DNA of 64,000 bases from Euzebya rosea (GTDB lineage Bacteria; Actinomycetota; Nitriliruptoria; Euzebyales; Euzebyaceae). The DNA is taken from NCBI RefSeq assembly GCF_003073135.1, contig NZ_PGDQ01000007.1, positions 124,001 through 188,000 of the forward strand, written 5' to 3'. The translations under genes were made by a program, and so were the position numbers. Position 1 is the first letter of the stretch; each line of letters opens with the position of its first letter. The notes under the pieces were generated by a model, which was not told the DNA's origin, searched no databases, and saw nothing but the letters and a program-made list of their open reading frames with translations. Shown piece by piece: positions 27,026 to 34,055 of the stretch.

Positions 27026-27462
27026 GGGACGAACACGACGCCGCGACCCCTCGCGTCCGCTTCACGGCCCAGAGTGGTGCACCGGGCCTTCTTCAACGAC
27101 GTCTTGAGGCCACAGCCGCGGCACCTCAGGTGCGCGGCGCGGCCGGGGACCTCCAACCACGCCAGACGCTTGTCGCCGATCACCGCGCCATCGGTGCCGT
27201 AGCCGCCCCTGGCCACTCGTTCGCTTAGCGCCCCGTGCCGCGCTCGTTCGAAAGCGGTAGCCCCGTTCCGCTGCAAGACGAGGGGTTCCCACAGCATGCC
27301 CCGGCGCCAGTCGTCGCCCTCCGGTCGGAACCTCGGGGCGGACTCCCACTGGGGGACGAGGATCGCCAGCAGCGGGGAGCGGTCGCCAAGCCGGTCCGCG
27401 CACCGCGAGCAGCGGACGTGGACGCGTGGCTCGTTGTTCCAGTCAATAGTCGTGGCACTCAT
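27022..27462 (-). CDS. Zinc-ribbon-like hypothetical protein of the element
   Basis: A 146-residue protein with two Cys pairs, CSRC near residue 19 and CRGC near residue 114, suggesting a split zinc-binding site. It overlaps the integrase stop by 4 bases tail to tail and is divergent from the excisionase candidate, the position of a phage regulator. The start ATG lies inside an inverted repeat (27455-27469). No family recognised; a regulatory or nuclease-accessory role is inference. Confidence 0.6.
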   Translation of the reverse strand: MSATTIDWNNEPRVHVRCSRCADRLGDRSPLLAILVPQWESAPRFRPEGDDWRRGMLWEPLVLQRNGATAFERARHGALSERVARGGYGTDGAVIGDKRLAWLEVPGRAAHLRCRGCGLKTSLKKARCTTLGREADARGRGVVFVP

Positions 27463-27469
27463 GGAGTGC
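27455..27469. promoter_or_regulatory. Inverted repeat over the divergent start region
   Basis: GCACTC and GAGTGC arms with a 3-base spacer overlap the start codon of the minus-strand zinc-ribbon gene. A TACGAT box lies just upstream on the minus strand (27471-27476). The 110-bp divergent gap is richer in A and T than its surroundings and probably holds the element's control switch. Confidence 0.35.
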
Positions 27470-27572
27470 TATCGTACATTCCGGTAACTACATAGCTGTG
27501 GGCTCCGCCCCGACAGGTTCCAGGGATTCGCGTTCAGACGATACCGACGGGCCGTCGATTGGAGCGTGCCCG

Positions 27573-27755
27573 ATGAGCGATCAGCTCGTTGATGTGAAGT
27601 CCGCAGCGGAGCGCCTCGGCGTGACCGAGCGCTGGGTCCGGCGGGCCGTGGCCGAGCGCCGCATCCCCTTCGTGAAGCTTGGACGTCTGGTCCGCTTCCG
27701 CCCGGCCGACCTCGACGCGTACACCGAGGACCACACCGTCGCGGCGGTCCACTGA
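27573..27755 (+). CDS. Excisionase-like helix-turn-helix protein
   Basis: A 60-residue DNA-binding protein of the MerR/excisionase type. DVKSAAERLGVTERWVRRAVAERRIPFVKLGRLVRFRPADLDAY matches the winged helix-turn-helix of small excisionases almost end to end. GGAG lies 8 bases before ATG 27573. In such elements this protein steers the integrase toward excision. It starts the rightward gene train and is followed 1 base later by the next gene. Confidence 0.82.
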   Translation: MSDQLVDVKSAAERLGVTERWVRRAVAERRIPFVKLGRLVRFRPADLDAYTEDHTVAAVH

Positions 27756-27756
27756 G

Positions 27757-28125
27757 ATGCCCCGCAACAGAACGGGCCCCCGCCAAGGGGCCCGGTCCGG
27801 ATCAGTCACCGCCACAGCGACTGTTGCCAATGGTAACAGCCCCGACCCGCGGACAGAGGGTATGGCCGATGCCGTGGCGGCGATGTCGGCGCCGGACCGC
27901 GACCGGGCCGCCCTCGCCCTGGAGGCGCTCAGCGTCGACGGGTTCGCGTGGACCGTCGACGATCTGCGCGACCGCGTCGAGCCCCTCACCCTGTCCGGCG
28001 GCAACGCCGCGTGGGGCGGGCTCCTGTCGTCCTGGGCCCGCGCCGGGCTGATCCGCTGCGTCGGCGTCACCGAGTCGCGCCGCCGGCCGGGCGCGTTCGT
28101 CCGGCAGTGGGAGGGTGCGCTGTGA
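27757..28125 (+). CDS. Small basic protein with winged-helix-like C-terminus
   Basis: A 122-residue protein. Residues 1-35 are basic and disordered-looking; the rest (DRDRAALALEALSVDGFAWTVDDLRDRVEP...GLLSSWARAGLIRCVG) has the rhythm of a winged helix ending in a beta hairpin. It begins 1 base after the excisionase stop and ends in a GTGA overlap with the next gene. Probably a replication or regulatory accessory of the element. Confidence 0.6.
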   Translation: MPRNRTGPRQGARSGSVTATATVANGNSPDPRTEGMADAVAAMSAPDRDRAALALEALSVDGFAWTVDDLRDRVEPLTLSGGNAAWGGLLSSWARAGLIRCVGVTESRRRPGAFVRQWEGAL

Positions 28126-28508
28126 CGCACCACCTCCAGATCCTCGACCCCGCCGTCGACGGCGTCGCCGAGCTCCTCGACGGGGCCAGGGCGGCACTGC
28201 TCGTGCTGTCCCTCGACACCTGCGGCCACATCACCGACTCCGCGTCGGCGTGCGTGGCCTGCCCCGCCGACGGGCTGCGCTGCACCCCGTGCGCGAAGCT
28301 GCACTACGCCGACGACCACGAGCTTGGCTGGCGGTTCACCTGCGACCGCTGCGGGACCGTCGACCACCAGCTGTCCAGCGTCATGTGCGCCGGCGTGACC
28401 GCGCTGCTGACCGGCCACCCGCTGCCCGTCGACGTCCGACTCGACGGGCTCGGGCTGTGCGCCGCGTGCTGTCTCCACGTCAGCGGTACCGCCGGGGGCG
28501 TCGGATGA
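28122..28508 (+). CDS. Cysteine-rich zinc-finger-like protein
   Basis: A 128-residue protein with many Cys residues in paired spacing (CGH, CVACPADGLRCTPC, CDRCGTVDHQ, LCAACC), likely binding one or more zinc ions. GTG 28122 overlaps the previous stop as GTGA, and its own stop overlaps the primase start as ATGA. Function unknown; such proteins often sit before primases in small actinobacterial prophages. Confidence 0.62.
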   Translation: MTHHLQILDPAVDGVAELLDGARAALLVLSLDTCGHITDSASACVACPADGLRCTPCAKLHYADDHELGWRFTCDRCGTVDHQLSSVMCAGVTALLTGHPLPVDVRLDGLGLCAACCLHVSGTAGGVG

Positions 28509-29329
28509 GCGGCTCCACGATGCTCGACGCCGCCCTCGACCTCGCCCGCCGGGGCTGGAACGTGTTCCCCTCGGCCGCTGGATCGAAGCTGCCACTGATC
28601 AAGTCGTGGCCCGACGTGGCCACGACCGACCCCGCCCAGGTCCGCGCGTGGTGGACGCGCTGGCCTGACGCCAACGTCTCCCACTGCACGGGCGCCTCGG
28701 GCACGATGGTCCTCGACCTCGACGGGCCCGAGGGCTTCGCCTCCTGGCGCAACCTCCAGCGCGTGCACGGGCGGGCCCCGGTCACGCGCATGGTCGTGTC
28801 GCCCCGGCCCGAGGGTGGCGTCCACCTGTACTGGCGAGCCCCCGCCGATCTGTACGTGAAGTCCACGGCAGGACGGATCGGCTCGACCCACACGACCGGC
28901 ATCGACGTGCGCGGAACCCGCGGGCAGGCCGTCCTGCCGCCGAGCGTCCGCGACGACGGCGGCGCCTACCGTTGGCACGACCCCGAGGCCCGGATTGCCG
29001 ACCCGCCCCGCTGGCTCGTGGCCATGCTCACCCCCAAACCGCCGGTGTTCGCCAGACCGGCCCGGATCGGCACGGTTGGGTCGCGCCTCGACGGGCTCGT
29101 CCGCGTCGTGACCGGCTGCGGCAAGGGTGACCTGAACAATCGCCTCCACTGGGCGGCCTGCCGGGCCGGCGAGATGGTCCGGGACGGCGCGGGCTCGGCC
29201 GACGAAGCCGCCCGAGCCCTGCTGGCGGCAGCCATCGACAAGGGGCACCCGCGCCCCGGCGCCGAGGCCACCATCCGGTCCGGCATGGGCAAGTACGGCG
29301 TGACGCCCGCGTCAGGGGAGGCGCTGTGA
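28505..29329 (+). CDS. Bifunctional DNA primase/polymerase (prim-pol)
   Basis: A 274-residue replication protein of the element. The N-terminal prim-pol domain shows DLARRGWNVFPSAAGSKLPLI, a catalytic-looking VLDLDGPEGF (acidic pair), GGVHLYWRAP and IDVRGTRGQAVLPPS, all standard for phage and plasmid prim-pol proteins. The C-terminal helical region (about 185-274) resembles the small domain linking to a helicase. ATGA and GTGA overlaps couple it to both neighbours. Confidence 0.88.
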   Translation: MSGSTMLDAALDLARRGWNVFPSAAGSKLPLIKSWPDVATTDPAQVRAWWTRWPDANVSHCTGASGTMVLDLDGPEGFASWRNLQRVHGRAPVTRMVVSPRPEGGVHLYWRAPADLYVKSTAGRIGSTHTTGIDVRGTRGQAVLPPSVRDDGGAYRWHDPEARIADPPRWLVAMLTPKPPVFARPARIGTVGSRLDGLVRVVTGCGKGDLNNRLHWAACRAGEMVRDGAGSADEAARALLAAAIDKGHPRPGAEATIRSGMGKYGVTPASGEAL

Positions 29330-30531
29330 ACCTCGCCGACCTCGTGCCCGACGACGCTGGCACCACCGGCGCCCAGCTCCTCGACGACGTCCACGCCTTC
29401 CTGCGGCGGTTCGTCGCCTACCCGTCCCCGCCCGCCGCCGTCGCCCACGCCCTGTGGATCCTCCACTGCCACCTCATGGAGGCATGGGAGTCCACGCCCC
29501 GACTGGCGCTGCTGTCACCCGAACCGGGATCGGGCAAGACCCGAGCCCTTGAGATCACCGAGCTGCTGGTCCCCAACCCCGTCGAGGCCGTCAACGTCAC
29601 CCCGGCCTACCTGTTCCGCAAGGTCGGCGACGAGGAGGCCGGCCGGCCCACCATCCTGTTCGACGAGATCGACACCGTGTTCGGGCCCAAGGCCCGCGAC
29701 AACGAGGAGATCCGCGGACTGCTGAACGCCGGGCACCGGCGGGGCGCCGTCGCCGGCCGCTGCGTCGTGCGCGGCAAGCAGGTGTTCACCGAGGAGATCC
29801 CCGCCTACTGCGCCGTCGCGCTGGCGGGGCTGGGCGACCTGCCCGACACCATCATCACCCGCTCCGTCGTGGTCCCCATGCGTCGCCGTGCCGCCGGCGA
29901 GGTGGTCGAGCCCTACCGGCGCCGGCTGCACGCCCCCGAGGGCGACGCCCTCCGGACCCGCATCGAGGCCTGGGCGGCGATGGTGCTGCCCGTCGTGGAC
30001 GGGGCAATACCCGATATGCCCGACGGCATCACCGACCGTCCCGCCGACGTCTGGGAACCCCTGCTGTCGGTCGCCGACGCGGCCGGCGGCGACTGGCCCG
30101 AACGGGCCCGCGGTGCGGCTGTTGCGCTTGTTGCGCATTCCAAGGCAGCCACTCCCAGCCTCGGCGTCCGGCTCCTCTCCGACCTGCTCGAGGTGTTCGG
30201 CGACAGCGAGGCGATGCCGACCGAGCTCGTGCTCGCCCGGCTCAACCAGCTGGAGGAGGCGCCCTGGGGCGACCTCAAGGGACGGGCGCTTAACGCCCGC
30301 GGGCTCGCCCAGCGGCTCCGCAAGTACGGCGTCCGGCCGGTCACCATCCGGTTCGGCGACACCACGCCGAAGGGCTACCGCCGCGAGGACCTGCACGACC
30401 CGTGGTCACGCTACCTCCCCTCATATCCCCTTAACACACGATCAGAGGGAAGCCAGTCGGTGCGGGGACCGGCCCCCATTGAATCCGCAACATCCGCAAC
30501 ACCCGCAACGTGGACCGGTGGCGTGCTGTGA
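29326..30531 (+). CDS. DUF3631 ATPase, replication partner of the primase
   Basis: A 401-residue P-loop protein. Walker A is PEPGSGKT (about 65-72) and Walker B is TILFDEIDTVFG (about 110-121). Later SKAATPSLGVRLLSDLLEVFGD, LVLARLNQLEEAPW and the C-terminal LAQRLRKYGVRPVTIRFGDTTPKGYRREDL are typical of DUF3631 proteins found next to prim-pol genes. It probably acts as the replicative or loader ATPase of the element. GTG 29326 overlaps the primase stop. Confidence 0.87.
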   Translation: MNLADLVPDDAGTTGAQLLDDVHAFLRRFVAYPSPPAAVAHALWILHCHLMEAWESTPRLALLSPEPGSGKTRALEITELLVPNPVEAVNVTPAYLFRKVGDEEAGRPTILFDEIDTVFGPKARDNEEIRGLLNAGHRRGAVAGRCVVRGKQVFTEEIPAYCAVALAGLGDLPDTIITRSVVVPMRRRAAGEVVEPYRRRLHAPEGDALRTRIEAWAAMVLPVVDGAIPDMPDGITDRPADVWEPLLSVADAAGGDWPERARGAAVALVAHSKAATPSLGVRLLSDLLEVFGDSEAMPTELVLARLNQLEEAPWGDLKGRALNARGLAQRLRKYGVRPVTIRFGDTTPKGYRREDLHDPWSRYLPSYPLNTRSEGSQSVRGPAPIESATSATPATWTGGVL

Positions 30532-30758
30532 CGCGCCCCGGACAGCCCGACCACCGGACCGAGGTGCGAGCCGCCCGCGACCGCCTCGCCCACCTGTGCC
30601 AGCTCCGCGCCCAAGGCTGCGCCGGTCACGCCGACGCGGCTGCCCGCACGGGCCGGAGAGGGGGCGGGGTCGAATCACTGGAACGTAAAGCGCCCCTGGA
30701 CACCCCGGCTCCTTCCGTTTCCCCCTCCCGAGAAATTCGAAAAGGACATGCACTGTGA
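30528..30758 (+). CDS. Small basic protein, unknown
   Basis: A 76-residue Arg-rich protein whose GTG start overlaps the DUF3631 stop and whose stop overlaps the next GTG, both in the GTGA manner seen throughout this run. That chain is the main evidence that it is translated. TEVRAARDRLAHLCQLRAQGCAGH suggests one helix. No family recognised. Confidence 0.5.
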   Translation: MTRPGQPDHRTEVRAARDRLAHLCQLRAQGCAGHADAAARTGRRGGGVESLERKAPLDTPAPSVSPSREIRKGHAL

Positions 30759-31003
30759 ACATCGAGCTCCCCGACCTGATCGACGCCTCCCGGACCGCCG
30801 TCGGCATGGTCCGCTGCCGCCTCGCCGGCGACCGGGCCGGCGAGGTCGCGCTGATGCGCGACGCCGACCACGAGGCGCTGCTGCTGCAGCTCGTCGCCAT
30901 GGCCGCCCGGCTGACCGAGGCCAAGGCCGCCACCGACGGCACCACCCCCGACGCCCTGGTCGCCGAGTGGGCCCGCCTCCTGGCAACAGGTGCTGGCCAA
31001 TGA
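30755..31003 (+). CDS. Small helical acidic protein, unknown
   Basis: An 82-residue protein predicted almost fully helical (DLIDASRTAVGMVRCRLAGD; EALLLQLVAMAARLTEAKAA). GTG 30755 overlaps the previous stop. It lies in the usual place for a small head-completion, scaffold or terminase-small-like protein just before a capsid gene, but no signature supports any of those. Confidence 0.55.
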   Translation: MNIELPDLIDASRTAVGMVRCRLAGDRAGEVALMRDADHEALLLQLVAMAARLTEAKAATDGTTPDALVAEWARLLATGAGQ

Positions 31004-31197
31004 CGCGCTCCTCCCGTACGCTGGTGACAGGTTTACTCACCGAGGAACCGAGGCCGGCCGGCCGGGACCCCGTCCCCCGCGCCAACCGCACCGCAAGCCC
31101 CCACGAAGGTCGCCAGAGGCACCGCCCGGACCGCGGGGAACGCACCGCCAAGCCCATTCCTCGGAAGGAACCACGCCATGCCACAGATCACGTCTGA
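31000..31197 (+). CDS. Possible small basic protein overlapping the capsid start
   Basis: A 65-residue frame beginning with an ATGA overlap to the previous gene, continuing the coupling pattern, but running 20 bases into the capsid gene. Composition is very basic (many Arg, His, Pro) and not convincingly protein-like. It may instead be leader sequence of the capsid mRNA. Confidence 0.28.
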   Translation: MTRSSRTLVTGLLTEEPRPAGRDPVPRANRTASPHEGRQRHRPDRGERTAKPIPRKEPRHATDHV

Positions 31198-32446
31198 GAC
31201 CCTCCAGCGGGCCAACAGCCAGCGCGACCACGGGATCGCCCTCGAGTCGCTCCGCGGCGTCCAGCGCGGCCTGCTCGACTCCATGACCGCCCTTGTCGAC
31301 GGCGCCAAGGCCGAGAACCGCGACCTGCTCGCCTCGGAGGCCAGGGAGATGGACCGCCTGACCCTGCTGCACGCGGAGGCCGAGGTTCTCGCCGGCAGCC
31401 GGCAGGAGCAGCGCAACCGCACCGTCGACGCCATGAACCGCTCGATCGCCAAGCACGGCGTCGACGTCCGCCCCCAGGGCGAGGTCCGCGACGACCGGGG
31501 CGGCCCGGCGCCCGGCTGGCTGCCCGGCTGGAACGAGTACCGCACCCTGGAGGCCCGAGCCGTCGCCGAGGGCACCGGCTCGGCCGGCGGGTTCTTCGTC
31601 CCCACCGAGCACGCCAACACCTTCGTGGACCGTCTCGCCGCGCAATCGGTGTTCCTCAACGCCGGCCCGCGGATCTTCACCATGTCCACCGACCGGCTGG
31701 AGGTGCCCAAGATCGGCAGCTCCGTCACTGCGGAGTTCGTGGCCGAGAACACCGCGATCACCGCGTCGGACCCGACCTTCGCCCAGGTCGTGCTGACCCC
31801 GAAGAAGGCCGCCGCGCTGACCCTGGCGTCAAACGAGTCCCTCGCCGACTCCCGGCCCGAGCTGCGCGAGGTTCTGGCCTACGACCACCTCCGGTCCGTG
31901 GCGCTGCTGCTGGACCTGCAGATGCTGCAGGGCGACGGCACCGGGAACGGCCTGATCGGCGTCCGCAACTTCTCCGGCGTCACCGACACCGAGCTCGGCG
32001 CGGGCGACGGGGCGATACCCACCCTCGACGACGTCGCCGACGCCATCGAGCGGCTGGAGACCGACGACGCCACCGCGACCGCCATCTTCATGGCGCCGCG
32101 GACCTGGGCGACGTTCCGCAAGCTCGTCGACGTGGACGAGCGCTACCAGCTGGCCCCCGACCCGACGATGGAGTCCCGCCGCCAGCTGTTCGGCGTGCCG
32201 GTCCGCACCTCCTCCCAGATCGCCGTCGACGAGACCACCGGCACCTCCACCGACACCTCGTGGATCGCCGTCGTCGACATGTCCCAGATCGCCGTCGGCC
32301 GGCGCGACGGCGTCCGGCTGGAGTACAGCCGCGACTACGCCTTCGACGCCGACCAGACCGCAATCCGCACCATCTCCCGCTGGGACGTCGCCCCGATCAA
32401 CGCCGGCGGCGTCGAGCTCATCACCGGCGTCCGCAACACGGCCTAG
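31178..32446 (+). CDS. HK97-type phage major capsid protein
   Basis: A 422-residue structural protein. Residues 1-95 are a charged coiled-coil delta-like scaffold region. Residues about 125-420 have the HK97 capsid pattern: GSAGGFFVPTEHANTFVDRL, RIFTMSTDRLEVPKI, FAQVVLTPKKAAALTLASNESLADS, LLDLQMLQGDGTGNGLIGV, ATAIFMAPRTWATFRKL, LFGVPVRTSSQI, VDMSQIAVGRRDGVRLEYS and DQTAIRTISRWDVAPINAGGV. GGAAGGA precedes the ATG. No prohead protease, portal or terminase accompanies it, which is unusual. Confidence 0.9.
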   Translation: MPQITSETLQRANSQRDHGIALESLRGVQRGLLDSMTALVDGAKAENRDLLASEAREMDRLTLLHAEAEVLAGSRQEQRNRTVDAMNRSIAKHGVDVRPQGEVRDDRGGPAPGWLPGWNEYRTLEARAVAEGTGSAGGFFVPTEHANTFVDRLAAQSVFLNAGPRIFTMSTDRLEVPKIGSSVTAEFVAENTAITASDPTFAQVVLTPKKAAALTLASNESLADSRPELREVLAYDHLRSVALLLDLQMLQGDGTGNGLIGVRNFSGVTDTELGAGDGAIPTLDDVADAIERLETDDATATAIFMAPRTWATFRKLVDVDERYQLAPDPTMESRRQLFGVPVRTSSQIAVDETTGTSTDTSWIAVVDMSQIAVGRRDGVRLEYSRDYAFDADQTAIRTISRWDVAPINAGGVELITGVRNTA

Positions 32447-32454
32447 CCAAGCCA

Positions 32455-32491
32455 CGGCCGGGCCCCCTCATCCTTCGTGGGGCCCGGGCCG
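32455..32491 (+). terminator. Hairpin after the capsid gene
   Basis: Arms CGGCCGGGCCCC and GGGGCCCGGGCCG pair with one bulged base around a 12-base loop, 8 bases beyond the capsid stop. Likely the first terminator of the rightward element transcript. Confidence 0.6.
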
Positions 32492-32531
32492 CTCCGCAAC
32501 CGGGTTCGTTGGTGGCCCGGCCGGAGACCCC

Positions 32532-32559
32532 GACGCCCCCGGCAGCAACCGGGGGCGTC
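32532..32559 (+). terminator. Second terminator after the capsid gene
   Basis: A perfect 11-bp stem (GACGCCCCCGG) with a CAGCAA loop, followed by ACTCGTTCTT. This is the best rho-independent shape of the three. Confidence 0.7.
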
Positions 32560-32660
32560 ACTCGTTCTTGGAGAACACCCACACTGGCATCAACTCGCCC
32601 CGTTGACCGCGACCGACACGTTGACCCGTCGAGGCCTGCGAGTAGGCCCCAACAGAGAAA

Positions 32661-32685
32661 CGGCCCGGAGCGAGGCTCCGGGCCG
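32661..32685. terminator. Third hairpin in the stack
   Basis: A perfect 11-bp stem (CGGCCCGGAGC) with a GAG loop. It could end transcription from either side. Confidence 0.55.
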
Positions 32686-32773
32686 TCGAAGCCGCATGAA
32701 CGGGGTGGGTGCTCACGCGACTGGTGCGGGAGGCTACACGCGCTGCCCCAGCGAGTTGGGGAGAGGTCCCCAC

Positions 32774-32807
32774 CTCGGCAGGTGAACAGTCCTGTTCACC
32801 TGCCGAG
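32774..32807. repeat. Perfect 34-base palindromic hairpin
   Basis: Arms of 16 bases (CTCGGCAGGTGAACAG) around a 2-base loop. It lies just beyond the stop of the minus-strand broken gene. The right arm and following bases (CACCTGCCGAGTAGCG) recur after the next minus-strand gene at 33265-33280 with a different upper stem. Confidence 0.8.
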
Positions 32808-32818
32808 TAGCGTGGACG

Positions 32819-33200
32819 TTAGGTGGTGGCCGAGGTGCCGAGCGCGTCGGCAACCTTCTCCCGGGTAAACCAAGTGCGGCTTGATGTCGCGGGCCACACG
32901 GCACCGGGCCGGAACGCTTGTGACCAGTTGGGCACAAGCGTTCGGACCCTCGGTCCCTCCATCCGCTCCAGCACCCGGCCTGCACAACCTGCCTGCACAA
33001 CCTGCTTGGCCCGCTCCGTGACCGACGAGGTCCGCGACCGCATCTTGGCGCTCGGTGAGTTCCACCACGGTGGAACCGGCCGCCGACTCCAACTCCACGT
33101 CCTCCGAGCTGGTCGCCCTCGGCGAGACGAGAACACCTGCCGCAAGGACATGACGGATGTCCGGTCGTTGGTCGTCGGGCAGACCAGGTGATTTCCACAT
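32819..33200 (-). pseudogene. Possible frameshifted element gene
   Basis: Two overlapping minus-strand frames each look coding for half of this stretch. Upstream, a frame from ATG 33200 gives SSEDVELESAAGSTVVELTERQDAV-like acidic sequence; downstream, another frame ends TWFTREKVADALGTSATT and stops at 32819. Between them lies a 13-base tandem duplication (32980-33005); removing one copy joins the two frames. Alternatively a short intact gene of 74 residues starts within the downstream frame. Function unknown; the end looks helix-turn-helix-like. Confidence 0.35.
32980..33005 (+). repeat. 13-base exact tandem duplication
   Basis: CTGCACAACCTGC occurs twice in a row. Thirteen is not a multiple of three, so the duplication shifts any reading frame that crosses it. 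Confidence 0.9.
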
Positions 33201-33248
33201 CTGTGGAACCCCAAGCGACGACAGGACGTGGGGGACCGACTTGGCTGA

Positions 33249-33280
33249 GGTGCGTAGGACTACGCACCTGCCGAGTAGCG
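33249..33280. repeat. Second hairpin with shared 3' flank
   Basis: GGTGCGTAG and CTACGCACC form a perfect 9-bp stem with a 2-base loop, followed by TGCCGAGTAGCG as in the copy at 32774. It lies 8 bases beyond the stop of the minus-strand gene at 33288, so it may be its terminator. Confidence 0.7.
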
Positions 33281-33287
33281 GGGACAG

Positions 33288-33872
33288 TCAGTCCCCGGAA
33301 TGGGGATGGAGGATCGTGAACGCGTCCGTCAGGCACTCCATCGCGTCACCGAGATCATCCGCGGTCAGCTTCTCGTCCGGCCACTGTGTCCAGCGGTAGA
33401 GGGCGTGCATGGCCTGGCTCACGCGGCGCTCGATGAGGACCAGGTCGTCCCTCGGGACGACGCGTTCGCCCGGCAGGACCCGCCGGCCCACGATCTCTGA
33501 TACCGCGTACCCGGCTGCGAGCCCCCACGCCATCGCCTCGTTGATCTCGGCCGCGTGTGCGCACCTGATCGGGTCGGCCACGGCGAAGTCGACATCGAGA
33601 TCGTTCACCAGGCGGTCTGTCTCGCCGAGCTCGGGGTGAGCGAACCCCTCGATGTAGCGGAGGCCGTCCTGTAGGGCAAAGACATTCCCGAGAACGGGGT
33701 GGTTCGGCGTGTTGCCCTCCTCCTCTCGCGCCTCCAACACGGCGTTGAGAACCTGACCTGTCACCTTCCGCCCCCACGGGTGCTCGTACGGCAGGTCCTG
33801 ACCGTCAACAGAGGTAGACACCTCCCCGTCCTGGCCGCCGCGCACGTCCTCGATGCTCGATACCTTGCCCAT
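33288..33872 (-). CDS. Hypothetical element cargo protein
   Basis: A 194-residue acidic soluble protein on the strand opposite the replication genes. AGGAGG lies 9 bases before ATG 33872, a strong start. It shows a disordered charged N-terminus (1-40), then helices (DRLVNDLDVDFAVADPIRCAHAAEINEAMAWGLAAGYAV; LIERRVSQAMHALYRWTQWPDEKLTADDLGDAMECLTDAFTIL). It shows no known signature. Its independent transcription at the right end is typical of cargo (moron) genes, so a host-benefit or phage-interference role is possible but unproven. Confidence 0.65.
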   Translation of the reverse strand: MGKVSSIEDVRGGQDGEVSTSVDGQDLPYEHPWGRKVTGQVLNAVLEAREEEGNTPNHPVLGNVFALQDGLRYIEGFAHPELGETDRLVNDLDVDFAVADPIRCAHAAEINEAMAWGLAAGYAVSEIVGRRVLPGERVVPRDDLVLIERRVSQAMHALYRWTQWPDEKLTADDLGDAMECLTDAFTILHPHSGD

Positions 33873-33953
33873 TGTCAGCGCCTCCTCATGGTGCTGGCCG
33901 GGCTCGGAGGCGTCCTAATCGCCTGCCGAGCCGCCTGCTGTTGGAGGCTCTGC

Positions 33954-33975
33954 CGTGCCACGTACGTGCCATAAG
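33954..33975 (+). repeat. Integrase arm-type repeat, right copy
   Basis: 22 bases identical to 25839-25860. An inverted relative (CTATGGCACGTAGC, 33987-34000) follows. With the left copy these give four or more CGTGCCA-type sites placed symmetrically around the element ends. Confidence 0.7.
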
Positions 33976-34009
33976 GAACGGATTCCTATGGCACGTAGCG
34001 GTAAGTCAC

Positions 34010-34044
34010 GGTCAGAGCCAGTTGATACGAAACTGGCTCTGACC
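34010..34044 (+). terminator. Strong terminator next to attR
   Basis: A perfect 14-bp stem (GGTCAGAGCCAGTT) with a 7-base loop, followed by TGCGTTTTCG on the plus strand. It would stop rightward element transcripts before they run antisense through tRNA-Glu, and may also act downstream of the tRNA on the minus strand. Confidence 0.72.
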
Positions 34045-34055
34045 TGCGTTTTCGC

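Larger units (their letters stand above)
32447..32818. other. 372-bp non-coding stretch with stacked hairpins
   Basis: No credible gene. It holds three terminator-like hairpins (32455-32491, 32532-32559, 32661-32685) and a 34-base perfect palindrome (32774-32807). Between them lie two GTTGACC motifs (32603-32635 region). It marks the end of the capsid transcript and the start of a leftward segment. Confidence 0.6.

Noticed and set aside
32734-33336. A 200-residue minus-strand gene in the element's right part
   Set aside because: The translated sequence is Arg/Pro/Gly-rich with shadow-like composition and no motifs, and it crosses hairpins and the stop of the neighbouring gene.
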